NCBI RefSeq assembly: GCF_002307495.1
Contig: NZ_NTMR01000002.1
Location: forward strand, 402,982 to 466,981
Source of the DNA: Pseudomonas abyssi
Lineage (GTDB): Bacteria > Pseudomonadota > Gammaproteobacteria > Pseudomonadales > Pseudomonadaceae
Length of the DNA stretch: 64,000 nt
Reading direction: 5' to 3'
In this document: positions 1-9,530 of the stretch, piece after piece
Layout: each line of letters begins with the position of its first letter
How positions within the stretch are numbered: the first letter of the stretch is position 1
Translations under genes and position numbers: made by a program
Notes under the pieces: generated by a model
What the model saw: the letters and a program-made list of their open reading frames with translations, nothing else
The model's database searches: none
Told to the model about the DNA's origin: nothing

Positions 1-408
1 TGGCTACAGCGCCAGCAGTACTACGATATCCGCCTGTCCGGACCACTGGGCCGCGGCGCCACGCGCATCCAGGGTGACCGCCAGCAAACCACACTGGAGA
101 TCGCCGGGCGTGCCCCGGTGACCGCAGAATCCGCCGAGCAGCTGGTAGAAGACCAGATTGGCTGGCGTCTGCCAGTCGACCATCTGCTCTGGTGGGTCCG
201 GGGCCTGCCGGCACCGGATTCGCCCAGCCACCTGCAACTGGACAGCAACAGTCGCCTTGGCCGCCTCAGCCAAAGCGGCTGGACCGTAGAATACAGCCGC
301 TACCAGCAGGTCGACGGTGTCGAACTGCCACAACGCCTGCAGATTTCCGGTCACGACCTGCTGCTGACCCTGGTCGTCACCGAATGGAAGCCCGGTCTCA
401 GCGAATGA
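1..408 (+). CDS. lolB: Outer-membrane lipoprotein LolB, 3' part
   Basis: The reading frame is open from the first base, so the 5' end, including the signal peptide and lipobox, lies outside the window; about 135 C-terminal residues remain. LolB accepts lipoproteins from the periplasmic carrier LolA and inserts them into the inner leaflet of the outer membrane. Family marks seen are a beta-rich pattern, the [14 protein letters not shown] stretch, and a C-terminal strand ending in [13 protein letters not shown]. The stop overlaps the ispE start (ATGA), the usual lolB-ispE coupling in Pseudomonas. Confidence 0.9.
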   Translation, partial: WLQRQQYYDIRLSGPLGRGATRIQGDRQQTTLEIAGRAPVTAESAEQLVEDQIGWRLPVDHLLWWVRGLPAPDSPSHLQLDSNSRLGRLSQSGWTVEYSRYQQVDGVELPQRLQISGHDLLLTLVVTEWKPGLSE

Positions 409-1256
409 ACAGCACCACACTCAGCCTGCCCGCCCCCGCCAAACTGAACCTGTTTTTGCACATCACCGGTCGCCGCGCCAACGGTTACCACGAACTGCAG
501 ACCCTGTTTCAGTTTCTCGACTATGGCGACACCCTGCATTTCAATCGGCGCGACGATGACCAATTGCAGCTGCTGACCGATCTGCCCGGCGTCGATGCCG
601 AAGACAACCTGATCATGCGTGCTGCGCGCCTGCTACGCGAAGCCAGCGGCAGCCAGCTGGGCGCCGACATACGCCTGGAGAAAGTGCTGCCGATGGGCGG
701 CGGCATTGGCGGTGGCAGTTCCGACGCGGCGACCACTCTGCTCGGCCTCAACCAGCTATGGCAAACCGGCCTGTCGCTTGAGCAATTGGCCGAGCTCGGC
801 ATCCGCCTGGGCGCCGACGTGCCGGTGTTCGTGCACGGCAAGGCCGCCTGGGCCGAAGGCGTCGGCGAACAACTGACGCCAGTGGAGCTGGACGAACCCT
901 GGTTTCTGGTCGTGGCGCCGGACTGCCACGTCAGTACCGCAGAAATTTTTTCCGACCAGAGGTTGACGCGCGATACATCGCCCATTACATTAGCGGCCTT
1001 CCGTGAGCACGGTGGTCGGAATGACTGCTTGCCGGTTGTCACAACGCGTTACCCTGAAATTCGTAACACGTTGATCTTGCTAAACAAATATTGTGAGGCT
1101 AAGATGACCGGGACTGGCAGTTGCTTGTTTGGGGCCTTCCCAAACGAATGCGAAGCTGATAAAGTTCGCGCCCGGTTGCCAGCCACACTGCGAAGTTTTG
1201 TAGCACGAGGTTGTAACGTTTCACCGTTACACCGAGCACTGCAAAAGCAAGCATGA
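405..1256 (+). CDS. ispE: 4-diphosphocytidyl-2-C-methyl-D-erythritol kinase
   Basis: A GHMP-family kinase of 283 residues that phosphorylates CDP-methylerythritol in the MEP pathway for isoprenoid precursors. The N-terminus [16 protein letters not shown] and the glycine-rich ATP loop [14 protein letters not shown] (about residues 96-109) identify it. The ATG start overlaps the lolB stop by four bases. Codon use changes within the gene: up to about position 945 codons are strongly G/C-ending, while the last 100 or so codons use many A/T-ending codons. The 3' end lies 29 bp before tRNA-Gln. Confidence 0.96.
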   Translation: MNSTTLSLPAPAKLNLFLHITGRRANGYHELQTLFQFLDYGDTLHFNRRDDDQLQLLTDLPGVDAEDNLIMRAARLLREASGSQLGADIRLEKVLPMGGGIGGGSSDAATTLLGLNQLWQTGLSLEQLAELGIRLGADVPVFVHGKAAWAEGVGEQLTPVELDEPWFLVVAPDCHVSTAEIFSDQRLTRDTSPITLAAFREHGGRNDCLPVVTTRYPEIRNTLILLNKYCEAKMTGTGSCLFGAFPNECEADKVRARLPATLRSFVARGCNVSPLHRALQKQA

Positions 1257-1285
1257 CGGATGCAGCCGTGCATCCGGACAGATAC

Positions 1286-1360
1286 AGGGGCGTCGCCAAG
1301 CGGTAAGGCAGCAGGTTTTGATCCTGCCATGCGTTGGTTCGAATCCAGCCGCCCCTGCCA
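1286..1360 (+). tRNA. tRNA-Gln (anticodon TTG)
   Basis: A cloverleaf can be drawn by eye. The 7-bp acceptor pairs AGGGGCG (1286-1292) with CGCCCCT (1350-1356), followed by discriminator G and an encoded CCA at 1358-1360. The anticodon arm is GCAGG / loop TTTTGAT / CCTGC with anticodon TTG at 1318-1320. The T-loop GGTTCGAATCC is canonical. Pseudomonas genomes carry tRNA-Gln in this place between ispE and prs. Confidence 0.97.
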
Positions 1361-1480
1361 TTTTTCTCTCCGGCAGCAATCACGTACAGAACAGATTCAT
1401 GTCTGACTGGTTGAGGCCTCCCGGCATTCCCGCAGACCTGAATCTTCCGCCAAGACCGCTACCCAAAAAGGTAATGCTGC

Positions 1481-2422
1481 GTGTCCAAGATGATGGTTTT
1501 CACGGGGAACGCCAACCCCGATCTGGCACGGCGCGTCGTGCGTCAACTGCACATTCCGCTCGGCGACGCTACCGTCGGTCGTTTCAGCGACGGTGAAGTC
1601 AACGTCGAGCTGAACGAAAATGTACGCGGCAAGGACGTCTTCATTCTTCAGCCCACCTGCGCGCCAACCAACGACAACCTGATGGAACTGGTCGTCATGG
1701 CTGATGCCCTGCGTCGCTCTTCTGCGTCGCGCGTCACGGCGGTGGTCCCCTACTTCGGCTATGCCCGTCAGGATCGTCGCCCGCGCTCGGCCCGTGTTGC
1801 CATCAGCGCCAAGGTCGTCGCCGACATGCTCGACACCGTTGGTGTTGACCGCCTGCTCACCGTTGACCTGCACGCTGACCAGATCCAGGGCTTCTTCGAT
1901 ATCCCGGTCGACAACATCTACGGCTCGCCCGTCCTGATCGACGATATTCAGGACCAGCGTTTTGAAAACCTGATGATTGTGTCGCCGGACATCGGTGGTG
2001 TCGTTCGCGCCCGTGCCGTTGCCAAGAGCCTCGGCGTTGACCTGGCGATTATCGACAAGCGTCGCCCCAAGGCCAACCAGTCTGAAGTGATGCACATCAT
2101 CGGTGATGTCGAAGGGCGCACCTGTGTCCTGGTCGACGACATGGTCGATACCGCCGGCACCCTGTGCCACGCGGCCAAGGCCCTGAAAGACCATGGTGCT
2201 GCGCAGGTCTATGCCTACTGCACACACCCGATCCTGTCGGGCAAGGCCATCGAAAATATTACCGGCTCGGTGCTGGATGAGCTGGTGGTGACCAACACCA
2301 TCCCGCTGACCCCGGCCGCCGAAGCCTGCGAGCGCATCCGCCAGCTGGACATGGCCCCGATTGTGGCCGAAGCCATGCGCCGCATTAGCAACGAAGAATC
2401 CATCAGCGCCATGTTCCGTTAA
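1481..2422 (+). CDS. prs: Ribose-phosphate pyrophosphokinase
   Basis: A 313-residue enzyme making PRPP from ribose-5-phosphate and ATP for nucleotide, histidine, tryptophan and NAD synthesis. It starts at GTG with [18 protein letters not shown], the standard Pseudomonas N-terminus. Family signatures visible are [28 protein letters not shown] and the PRPP-binding loop [12 protein letters not shown] near residue 220. Length and sequence are near-identical to family norms. It lies 120 bp after tRNA-Gln and may be co-transcribed with it. Confidence 0.98.
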   Translation: MSKMMVFTGNANPDLARRVVRQLHIPLGDATVGRFSDGEVNVELNENVRGKDVFILQPTCAPTNDNLMELVVMADALRRSSASRVTAVVPYFGYARQDRRPRSARVAISAKVVADMLDTVGVDRLLTVDLHADQIQGFFDIPVDNIYGSPVLIDDIQDQRFENLMIVSPDIGGVVRARAVAKSLGVDLAIIDKRRPKANQSEVMHIIGDVEGRTCVLVDDMVDTAGTLCHAAKALKDHGAAQVYAYCTHPILSGKAIENITGSVLDELVVTNTIPLTPAAEACERIRQLDMAPIVAEAMRRISNEESISAMFR

Positions 2423-2514
2423 GGAACCGGCGCTGGTTTACGCCCAACAAGGGCACAACCCTTCGCCCGATGCACTGGTCGCAAGTGCCCGGGTGAATTA
2501 GCAAGGAGACTACA

Positions 2515-3147
2515 ATGGTCGACTTCTCTCTGAATGCGAAAGCGCGTAACGACCTGGGGAAAGGTGCGAGCCGCCGCCTGCGTCGTAACGCTGATCTGGT
2601 TCCGGCAATCGTTTACGGCGGCGACAAGGCCCCGCAAAACATCGCGCTGGAAGCTCGCGAACTGAAAAAAGCACTGGAAAACGAAGCTTTCTACTCCCAC
2701 GTCATCAAGCTGTCCATCGACGGCAAGAAAGAAGACGTGCTGCTGAAAGCCCTGCAACGTCACCCGGCCAAGCCGCTGATCATGCACGCTGACTTCCTGC
2801 GCGTTGTTGCTGGCCACGAAGTCACCGTCCACGTTCCGCTGCACTTCATCAACGAAGACAGCTGCGTTGGCGTCAAGAAGAGCGGTGGCGTGATCTCCCA
2901 CACCATGACCGAAGTTGAAGTGAACTGCCTGCCGAAAGACCTGCCGGAGTTCATCGAAGTCGACATGGCTGGCGTTGATCTGAACCAGATCGTTCACCTG
3001 TCTGATCTGAAACTGCCGAAAGGCGTTAGCATCCCGTTCCTGGCTCAGGGTCCTGACCACGATCTGCCGGTTGCCAACGTTCACGCTGCTCGCGTTGCCG
3101 CTGCTGACGACGCGCCGGCTGCCGAAGGCGAGGAGTCCGCGGAGTAA
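2515..3147 (+). CDS. rplY: 50S ribosomal protein L25 (TL5/CTC form)
   Basis: 210 residues, the long form: an N-terminal 5S-rRNA-binding L25 domain (about 1-95, with [11 protein letters not shown]) followed by the CTC beta domain (about 100-190) and an acidic Ala/Glu tail. It binds 5S rRNA in the large subunit and is linked to general stress in some bacteria. An AAGGAG ribosome binding site precedes the ATG. It sits between prs and pth, the conserved Pseudomonas arrangement. Confidence 0.97.
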   Translation: MVDFSLNAKARNDLGKGASRRLRRNADLVPAIVYGGDKAPQNIALEARELKKALENEAFYSHVIKLSIDGKKEDVLLKALQRHPAKPLIMHADFLRVVAGHEVTVHVPLHFINEDSCVGVKKSGGVISHTMTEVEVNCLPKDLPEFIEVDMAGVDLNQIVHLSDLKLPKGVSIPFLAQGPDHDLPVANVHAARVAAADDAPAAEGEESAE

Positions 3148-3181
3148 TCTCCCGTACGACTTCTGAAGAGGGGCGCCCGTT

Positions 3182-3769
3182 GTGACGCAGGGAATCAAGT
3201 TGATTGCAGGATTGGGAAACCCCGGTCCGGAATACGAACTGACCCGCCACAACGCTGGCGCCCTTTTTGTTGAGCGCCTGGCCGCACGGCACAACGCCAG
3301 TCTGCGACCAGAGAGCAAGTTTTTTGGCCTGACTGCACGCATCAGCGTCGCCGGTCAGGATGTTCGCCTGATTATCCCCACCACCTACATGAACCGCAGC
3401 GGGCAGGCTGTCGCCGCGCTAGCGAGTTTCTATCGCATTGCACCGGAAGAAATCCTGATTGCCCACGACGAGCTGGATTTGCCGCCGGGCGTGGTCAAGT
3501 GCAAGAAAGGTGGCGGGCACGGCGGGCACAACGGTTTGCGCGACATCATCGCCAAACTGGGCAACAACAACGCATTTCACCGCCTGCGTCTGGGTATCGG
3601 CCATCCCGGCCACAGTTCGCAGGTGACCGGCTTTGTGTTGGGGCGAGCGCCCCGCTCCGAGCAGGACGCACTGGATGCCTGCATCGACGAAGCCATTGGC
3701 GAACTGCCCGGCATGGTCGAAGGCAACTGGACCGCAGTCATGCAACGCCTGCACAGCTTCAAGGCCTGA
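3182..3769 (+). CDS. pth: Peptidyl-tRNA hydrolase
   Basis: 195 residues; releases tRNA from prematurely dropped peptidyl-tRNA in the cytoplasm. The GTG start gives [24 protein letters not shown], which carries the substrate-binding Asn and catalytic His of the family, and [13 protein letters not shown] is seen near residue 110. AAGAGGGG upstream can serve as the ribosome binding site. It lies 34 bp after rplY and 37 bp before ychF, consistent with one operon. Confidence 0.97.
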   Translation: MTQGIKLIAGLGNPGPEYELTRHNAGALFVERLAARHNASLRPESKFFGLTARISVAGQDVRLIIPTTYMNRSGQAVAALASFYRIAPEEILIAHDELDLPPGVVKCKKGGGHGGHNGLRDIIAKLGNNNAFHRLRLGIGHPGHSSQVTGFVLGRAPRSEQDALDACIDEAIGELPGMVEGNWTAVMQRLHSFKA

Positions 3770-3806
3770 ATCTCATTACGCCGAACCAACGGCAGAGGAC
3801 AACACC

Positions 3807-4907
3807 ATGGGTTTTAACTGCGGCATCGTCGGCCTGCCCAACGTCGGCAAATCCACTCTGTTCAATGCCCTGACCAAGGCCGGCATTGGCGCCGAGAACT
3901 TCCCCTTCTGCACCATCGAACCGAACAGCGGCGTGGTCCCCATGCCCGATGCCCGCCTGGACGCCCTGGCCGCCATCGTCAAACCCGAGCGCGTAATCCC
4001 CACCAGCATGGAGTTCGTCGACATCGCCGGCCTGGTAGAAGGCGCATCCAAGGGTGAAGGTCTAGGCAACAAGTTCCTGGCCAACATTCGCGAAACCGAC
4101 GCCATCGCCCACGTCGTGCGCTGCTTTGAAGACGAGAACGTCATTCACGTATCCAACAGCGTCAACCCGCGCCGCGACATCGAAACCATTGATCTCGAGC
4201 TGATCTTTGCCGACCTGGAAAGCTGTGAAAAACAACTGCAGCGCGTTGCCCGCAACGCCAAGGGTGGCGACAAGGAATCGATCGCACAAAAAGCCCTGCT
4301 GGAACAACTGATCCCGCACTTTGAAGACGGCAAGCCCGCCCGCTCCCTGCTGAAGGACCTCAGCCCGGAGGAACGCCAGCTGGCCAAGGGCTTCCACCTG
4401 CTGACCAACAAGCCGGTAATGTACATCGCCAACGTCTCTGAAGAAGGCTTTGAGGATAACCCGCACCTGGACGTGGTGCGCGAGATCGCCGCCGAAGAAG
4501 GTGCCGTAGTCGTACCGGTCTGCAACAAGATCGAAGCGGAAATCGCCGAACTGGATGACGACGAGGAAAAGCAGATGTTCCTCGAAACCATGGGCATGGA
4601 AGAACCCGGCCTTAACCGCGTGATCCGCGCCGGTTACGAGCTGCTGGGCCTGCAGACCTACTTCACCGCTGGTGTAAAGGAAGTCCGTGCCTGGACCGTG
4701 AAGATCGGCGCCACCGCACCGCAAGCGGCTGCCGTGATTCACACCGACTTTGAGAAAGGCTTCATCCGCGCCGAAGTGGTCGCCTATAACGACTTCATCC
4801 AGTACAACGGCGAAAGCGGTGCCAAGGAAGCCGGCAAATGGCGTCTGGAAGGTAAGGAATACATCGTCAAAGATGGCGACGTGATGCACTTCCGCTTCAA
4901 CGTCTGA
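3807..4907 (+). CDS. ychF: Redox-regulated ATPase YchF (OBG family)
   Basis: 366 residues. A P-loop NTPase of the TRAFAC class that prefers ATP and binds ribosomes. The G1 loop [14 protein letters not shown] is at residues 8-21, then the G3-type [20 protein letters not shown], a coiled-coil insertion, and a C-terminal TGS domain ending in [11 protein letters not shown]. The chosen ATG gives the canonical [16 protein letters not shown] start; upstream in-frame sequence overlaps pth and is not conserved. It is the last gene of the housekeeping run and is followed by a hairpin. Confidence 0.97.
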   Translation: MGFNCGIVGLPNVGKSTLFNALTKAGIGAENFPFCTIEPNSGVVPMPDARLDALAAIVKPERVIPTSMEFVDIAGLVEGASKGEGLGNKFLANIRETDAIAHVVRCFEDENVIHVSNSVNPRRDIETIDLELIFADLESCEKQLQRVARNAKGGDKESIAQKALLEQLIPHFEDGKPARSLLKDLSPEERQLAKGFHLLTNKPVMYIANVSEEGFEDNPHLDVVREIAAEEGAVVVPVCNKIEAEIAELDDDEEKQMFLETMGMEEPGLNRVIRAGYELLGLQTYFTAGVKEVRAWTVKIGATAPQAAAVIHTDFEKGFIRAEVVAYNDFIQYNGESGAKEAGKWRLEGKEYIVKDGDVMHFRFNV

Positions 4908-4926
4908 CGGTCTTGTCTGATCTCGG

Positions 4927-4960
4927 GGGCGTTCAGCAGGCTAGCCTGTTGAACGCCCTT
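4927..4960 (+). terminator. Hairpin after ychF
   Basis: A 15-bp near-perfect inverted repeat, GGGCGTTCAGCAGGC then GCCTGTTGAACGCCC, with one G-T mismatch and a two-base centre. Only a short T run follows, so termination may be factor-assisted. It lies between ychF and the convergent LuxR gene and could serve both. From 4961 to 5120 I see no gene. Confidence 0.6.
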
Positions 4961-5120
4961 GCTGCGCTTGTAGCGCGCCCAAAAACGCATTGATCGAGTG
5001 GCGCAATGCCCACTTGCCATGATGTCATGGCTACTCCTGCCAGCATTCTCTACGCTGACCTGTCAGCGCTCACCCCTGTGTTTCGCGAAGCGAATCACAC
5101 CGCAGCAACACGGCCACCTC

Positions 5121-5450
5121 CTACAAGTCGGCCATATCAAGATGGTTCAAGTTGAGAATCCCATGCTGAACGGCAAACAGCGTCGCCATCGTGCGGTTTC
5201 TGATGCCGAGCTTTCGGTAAATTTCTTTCACGTAACCATCAACGGTATACATGCTGATGGACAGGATGTGCGCGATCATCTTGTTGCTCTTACCCATGGC
5301 AAGGGCTTGCAGCACTTGCCGCTCACGTGGCGTCAGCGGCAGCTGGCTTGAGTGGGAGAGTCCACTAGCGAGGTTATCCAGGGGCATGTTGGCTATCACT
5401 TTTCCGTTGCGATTGCCGCCTATCTTCCCCAGTGAACACGGGGGTGACAA
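5121..5450 (-). CDS. Small LuxR-type DNA-binding protein
   Basis: Up to 109 residues, almost all of it a GerE/LuxR helix-turn-helix: LTPRERQVLQALAMGKSNKMIA then MYTVDGYVKEIYRKLGIRNRT. No receiver or autoinducer domain is present, so it is a stand-alone HTH or the relic of a larger regulator. The start is uncertain: TTG at 5450, GTG at 5399 and ATG at 5387 are all possible, and none has a strong ribosome binding site. It follows the LysR gene by 23 bp on the same strand, suggesting co-transcription. Targets are unknown. Confidence 0.75.
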   Translation of the reverse strand: MSPPCSLGKIGGNRNGKVIANMPLDNLASGLSHSSQLPLTPRERQVLQALAMGKSNKMIAHILSISMYTVDGYVKEIYRKLGIRNRTMATLFAVQHGILNLNHLDMADL

Positions 5451-5473
5451 ATGAATAATTCAGCGCCTTCGGA

Positions 5474-6382
5474 TTAGATATTCTTATCCGACCATTCTTT
5501 GGCGATCACGCCGACCACCCAATCATGAAACGCCCGGATGACGTCATCATCCTTTTTGCTGTTGCTATAGGCCAAAAAGCACTCACCGTGCTGGGTCACT
5601 TTTTCTGCCAGTGGCAACACCAAATCATCGTCACTACGCATAAATTGATAGGACGTTGGCAGGTAGCCCATGACAACGCCTACATTGCTCTTCACCGCCT
5701 CGATACTGGCTTGCACCGTACTGACCACCAACTCATTCGCAATCTCTGGCAGCAACCCCCACTGCGTTTGCCAGCGGGGCCACTGGTAGGTATCGCTGGC
5801 AATCTTGATGATCCGGCAGCCGCTAAAATCGCCCGCACTCAACCCCGGATGCTCGGCGAGGTAGCTGCGCGTGCAGATCGGCGTGAGTGAGATCTCCACC
5901 AAGGGGTGGTAGGTCAGCTCCGGCTCATTTCCACATTCATGACGGATGGCCACCGTCGCCTCCGAGCGCTCCAGATCGATTCTGGCTATATCTGAATCAA
6001 TCTGAATGTTCAGGTCCGGAAACCTGGCCTGAAACTCGTGAATATTAGGAAACAGCAACAAACTGGCGATATTGGGCAGCGTATTGATCACAAAATGCCG
6101 CTTTTTCCGTTCCTTGCGCACGGCCAACGTAGCGCTGTCAATCAGGTCCAAGCCGCGCTTTACATGCAGGTAATAGCGCTTGCCTTCGGAGGTCAGAGAT
6201 ATTTTCCGGTTCTCGCGCTTGAACAGCGCGACGCCGAGGCTTTCTTCCAGCGCCTTGATCTGATGACTGACGGCTGGCGGGGACACAAACAGCTCGTCCG
6301 CCGCGTCCTTGAAACTTAATCGGCGCGCAGCCACTTCAAAAACACGAATCAAATTCAGTGAAGGCAAATGCGGGGTGGGCAT
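5474..6382 (-). CDS. LysR-family transcriptional regulator (GcvA-like)
   Basis: 302 residues. The winged HTH at about 8-65 (VFEVAARRLSFKDAADEL, SPPAVSHQIKALEESLG) is followed by a substrate-binding domain to the C-terminus. The N-terminal pattern PSLNLIRVFEVAARR with FVSPPAVSHQIKALE is of the GcvA/AmpR subgroup, not MetR. It is divergent from the methionine genes starting at 6778, with 395 bp between, so it may regulate them or itself; that is inference from position. The effector cannot be read from sequence. Confidence 0.88.
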   Translation of the reverse strand: MPTPHLPSLNLIRVFEVAARRLSFKDAADELFVSPPAVSHQIKALEESLGVALFKRENRKISLTSEGKRYYLHVKRGLDLIDSATLAVRKERKKRHFVINTLPNIASLLLFPNIHEFQARFPDLNIQIDSDIARIDLERSEATVAIRHECGNEPELTYHPLVEISLTPICTRSYLAEHPGLSAGDFSGCRIIKIASDTYQWPRWQTQWGLLPEIANELVVSTVQASIEAVKSNVGVVMGYLPTSYQFMRSDDDLVLPLAEKVTQHGECFLAYSNSKKDDDVIRAFHDWVVGVIAKEWSDKNI

Positions 6383-6620
6383 AGCGTGGCTGCTCAGCTG
6401 TACAGAGGTTAATCAATACGAGGAAATGAGGCTGCAACAAGAGTATCGCACGGTTGCACAGTATTTCATCGATTCCGCTCCGGTGCCTGCCCGATGCGCG
6501 CCGTCTGGATCGGCTGGCGATGGCCCGACAGCGGTACCCCCCCGTATGCAGCCCTCCTGAATCACTGCCGAGTCCCATCAGCACCCGTTTGGCAGCACAT
6601 GAAAATGACTAATGCCGGAT

Positions 6621-6633
6621 TGAAATAAGTTCA
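6621..6633 (+). promoter_or_regulatory. MetR-type box and likely promoter of mesX-mesD
   Basis: TGAAATAAGTTCA exactly fits the MetR consensus TGAA-N5-TTCA. Some 24 bp further on, TAGAAT (6658-6663) matches five of six bases of a -10 box, while the -35 position (TTTTAC) is weak, as expected of an activated promoter. The box lies about 145 bp before the mesX start. The rest of the 395-bp gap (6383-6777) contains no convincing gene and must also hold the promoter of the divergent LysR gene. Confidence 0.6.
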
Positions 6634-6777
6634 TTTTTACTCATTCAGCGCAACCCATAGAATGCCTGCCATCAACCAGGCGCGCAGCGACCAGCGGCGC
6701 CGGAGCACGCATTGCGCCCCCTGAACAGCTACCGATGACGTTCAGGTTTACTTCGGATATCAGGACTGCAGACGATC

Positions 6778-7761
6778 ATGAGCACTGACTTCAGCTTTTC
6801 TATCAAGACCCTGCGTTTCGACGAACACTACCAGCCGTCTGAGAGCACCCGCATCACCACCAACTTTGCCAACCTGGCCCGGGGCGCTGACCGTGAGAAC
6901 AACCTGCGCAATGCCCTGGCCATGATCAACAACCGGTTTAACGACCTGGCCAAATGGGATAACCCCAACGCCGACCGTTACGCGGTGGAACTGGACATCA
7001 TCTCGGTCGAGCTGCACGTGGACGCTGCCGGCAAGGGCGATACCTTCCCGGCCATCGAGATTCTCAAGACAAACATCCTCGACAAGAAGACCGGCAACCG
7101 CATCGAAGGCATTGTCGGCAACAACTTCTCGTCCTACGTGCGCGACTATGATTTCAGCGTACTGCTGCTCGATCACAACAAAGGCAAACCCTCGTTCAGT
7201 ATCCCCAAGAACTTTGGCGACCTGCACGGCAAGCTGTTCCAGTACTTCATCAACTCGGAGACCTACAAGCAGCATTTCAGCAAGCTGCCGGTCATCTGCC
7301 TGAGTGTGTCCGACAACAAGGTGTATCGGCGCACCGAGAATCAGCATCCGATCCTCGGCTTTGAGTACACGCCCAACGAGTCGTCACTGACCGAGCAGTA
7401 CTTCAAGAAAATGGGCCTGCAGGTACGTTACTTCATGCCGCCGAACAGCGCAGCGCCGCTGGCGTTCTACTTCTTTGGCGACCTGCTGAACGACTACACC
7501 AACCTGGAGCTGATCAGCACCATCAGCACCATGGAGTCGTTCCAGCGCATCTACCGTCCGGAAATCTACAACGCCAACGCGGCCGCCGGCGCCTGCTACC
7601 AACCGGACCTGAAGAACCGCGACCATTCGCTGACCCAGATCGTGTATGACCGCAAGGAGCGCAGCCAGCTCGCCATCGAGCAGGGCAAGTTCACCGAAGA
7701 GCACTTCATCAAGCCTTATCAGACCGTGCTCGAGCAGTGGTCTGCCAGCTACACCCTTTAA
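6778..7761 (+). CDS. mesX: MesX, DUF1852 partner of methionine synthase MesD
   Basis: 327 residues matching the DUF1852 family (start MSTDFSFSIKTLRFDEHY; motif NRFNDLAKWDNPNADRYAVE near 55-74). DUF1852 proteins are encoded beside MesD-type methionine synthases and are needed for their activity, probably in an oxygen-dependent step; the chemistry is not settled. It sits 27 bp before mesD on the same strand with the MetR-type box upstream. No signal peptide, so cytoplasmic. The symbol rests on family and neighbour together. Confidence 0.85.
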   Translation: MSTDFSFSIKTLRFDEHYQPSESTRITTNFANLARGADRENNLRNALAMINNRFNDLAKWDNPNADRYAVELDIISVELHVDAAGKGDTFPAIEILKTNILDKKTGNRIEGIVGNNFSSYVRDYDFSVLLLDHNKGKPSFSIPKNFGDLHGKLFQYFINSETYKQHFSKLPVICLSVSDNKVYRRTENQHPILGFEYTPNESSLTEQYFKKMGLQVRYFMPPNSAAPLAFYFFGDLLNDYTNLELISTISTMESFQRIYRPEIYNANAAAGACYQPDLKNRDHSLTQIVYDRKERSQLAIEQGKFTEEHFIKPYQTVLEQWSASYTL

Positions 7762-7788
7762 ACTACCGGACAGACGGCCGCATTGATT

Positions 7789-8811
7789 ATGAAAAAATTG
7801 CTACCCACTTCGACCGCAGGCAGCCTGCCCAAACCCTCCTGGCTGGCCGAACCGGAAAAACTGTGGTCGCCCTGGAAGCTGCAGGGTCAGGAGCTGGTTG
7901 ACGGCAAGCAGGATGCATTGCGCGTATCTCTGCAGGAGCAGCTGCACGCCGGCATTGATATCGTCAGTGACGGTGAACAGACCCGGCAGCACTTTGTCAC
8001 CACCTTTATCGAGCACCTGGACGGCGTTGATTTCGAACAACGCGAGACCGTCAGAATCCGTGACCGCTACGACGCCAGCGTCCCCTCGGTCGTGGGCGCA
8101 GTCAGCCGTCCCAAATCCGTGTTTGTTGACGATGCGCGTTTCCTGCGCCAGCAAACCAGCCAGCCGATCAAGTGGGCCCTGCCCGGCCCCATGACCATGA
8201 TCGACACCCTGTACGACGGCCACTACAGAAGCCGCGAAAAGCTTGCCTGGGAATTTGCCAAGATCCTCAACCAAGAAGCCCGCGAGCTGGAAGCCGCCGG
8301 CGTCGACATCATCCAGTTTGATGAGCCCGCCTTTAACGTGTTCTTTGACGAGGTCAACGACTGGGGTGTGGCGACGCTGGAGCGCGCCATCGAAGGTCTT
8401 AAGTGTGAAACCGCGGTGCACATCTGCTACGGCTATGGCATCCAGGCCAACACCGACTGGAAAAAGACCCTGGGTTCGGAGTGGCGTCAGTACGAAGAAG
8501 CGTTTCCCAAGCTGCAGAAATCCACCATCGACATGATTTCGCTGGAGTGCCACAACTCGCATGTGCCAATGGAATTGATCGAACTGGTACGCGGCAAGAA
8601 GGTCATGGTCGGCGCCATCGACGTCGCCAGCAACACCATCGAAACGCCCGAAGAGGTCGCCAGCACGCTGCGCAAGGCGCTGGAGTTTGTCGATGCCGAC
8701 AAGCTCTACCCCTGTACCAATTGCGGCATGGCGCCGCTGTCCCGCGAGGTAGCCCGGGGCAAGCTGCAGGCCCTCAGTGCCGGTGCAGCCATCGTTCGCG
8801 GCGAGCTCTAA
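7789..8811 (+). CDS. mesD: Folate-independent methionine synthase MesD (core MetE domain)
   Basis: 340 residues, only the C-terminal catalytic barrel of MetE; the N-terminal MetE domain that helps bind polyglutamyl folate is absent. It starts MKKLLPTSTAGSLPKPSWL. Zinc-site residues are visible in ETAVHICYGYG, SLECHNSH and YPCTNCGMAPLSRE. Established knowledge: stand-alone core-MetE proteins next to DUF1852 form the MesD family and methylate homocysteine with a non-folate donor. The ATG at 7789 is preferred over the upstream TTG. A 9-bp hairpin follows the gene. Confidence 0.87.
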   Translation: MKKLLPTSTAGSLPKPSWLAEPEKLWSPWKLQGQELVDGKQDALRVSLQEQLHAGIDIVSDGEQTRQHFVTTFIEHLDGVDFEQRETVRIRDRYDASVPSVVGAVSRPKSVFVDDARFLRQQTSQPIKWALPGPMTMIDTLYDGHYRSREKLAWEFAKILNQEARELEAAGVDIIQFDEPAFNVFFDEVNDWGVATLERAIEGLKCETAVHICYGYGIQANTDWKKTLGSEWRQYEEAFPKLQKSTIDMISLECHNSHVPMELIELVRGKKVMVGAIDVASNTIETPEEVASTLRKALEFVDADKLYPCTNCGMAPLSREVARGKLQALSAGAAIVRGEL

Positions 8812-8821
8812 TCGTGGCTCG

Positions 8822-8848
8822 GGAAGGGCCTGCCCGGCCGGCCCTTCC
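8822..8848 (+). other. Hairpin between mesD and the flavin reductase gene
   Basis: GGAAGGGCC (8822-8830) pairs perfectly with GGCCCTTCC (8840-8848) around a 9-base loop. No T run follows, so it is more likely an mRNA-stabilising or partial-attenuation element than a full terminator. It may lower expression of the downstream flavin reductase relative to mesX-mesD. Confidence 0.5.
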
Positions 8849-8902
8849 TGCCAGCACGGCCGCCGGGCATTGCGCACACCACACCCGAATTCAGGATTGA
8901 CC

Positions 8903-9412
8903 ATGTCAGGTTTCACCACGGCTATCGAGCCACTGCGCTTTCGCGAAGCGCTCGGACACTACGCCTCCGGCATCACCATCATTACCGCGCAGGACGGAGA
9001 CGAACCCATCGGCTTTACCTGCCAATCCTTCTACAGCGTATCGATGAACCCGCCGCTGGTCTCCTTCAGCGTCAAGGCCGACGCTTACAGCTACCCCAAG
9101 ATTCGCCGTGCAGGCCGCTTCGCTGTCAACATCCTGGCGGGCGAGCAGGCCGACATCTCCAATACCTTCGCCCGGCAGGGCGCGGACAAGTGGCGTGCGG
9201 TCGACTGGGAGCACTCGCCGCTAGGCAGCCCGCTCATCAAAGGCAGCCTGCACTGGCTGGATTGCGAGATTCATGCAGAACACCCCGCAGGAGATCATCT
9301 GATCGTCATTGGCGAGGTCAAAGCACTGAACCTGCAGCAAGCGCCAGCCAGCGCGCCACTGCTGTACTTTAAAGGCCAATACCGCGGCCTGGCCGAGCAC
9401 AGCGTCGCCTGA
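8903..9412 (+). CDS. Flavin reductase family protein (FMN-binding split barrel)
   Basis: 169 residues with the flavin-reductase-like fold: FREALGHYASGITIITA, CQSFYSVSMNPPLVSFSV near 45-62, and FAVNILAGEQADIS. Such proteins reduce FMN or FAD with NAD(P)H and often feed flavin-dependent oxygenases. The ATG at 8903 has AGGA six bases upstream. Its place directly after mesX-mesD suggests that it supplies reduced flavin to that oxygen-requiring system; this is inference. Confidence 0.85.
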   Translation: MSGFTTAIEPLRFREALGHYASGITIITAQDGDEPIGFTCQSFYSVSMNPPLVSFSVKADAYSYPKIRRAGRFAVNILAGEQADISNTFARQGADKWRAVDWEHSPLGSPLIKGSLHWLDCEIHAEHPAGDHLIVIGEVKALNLQQAPASAPLLYFKGQYRGLAEHSVA

Positions 9413-9530
9413 ACCCACGCGGGCAGTTTGCAGCGCCGTCCTGGGCCGGAGATAATTCCGCGCACCGACCCTTAGCGGAGCGCTACATGCAGCTGCCCCC
9501 GTCCACTACCCACTCAAGGCCCATCGCGTA

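Noticed and set aside
2419..3342. Long minus-strand ORF opposite rplY and pth
   Set aside because: Shadow of two clear housekeeping genes; no ribosome site and no family pattern. The same holds for long antisense frames at 1397-2227, 4062-4889, 7801-8919, 10562-11455 and 42887-44176.
5474..6382. LysR gene as MetR itself
   Set aside because: Despite the MetR-type box nearby, its N-terminus and HTH are of the GcvA/AmpR subgroup, not MetR.
6309..6584. Short ORFs on both strands in the LysR-mesX gap
   Set aside because: Low-complexity, poorly protein-like translations without ribosome sites; the area is better explained as a divergent regulatory region.
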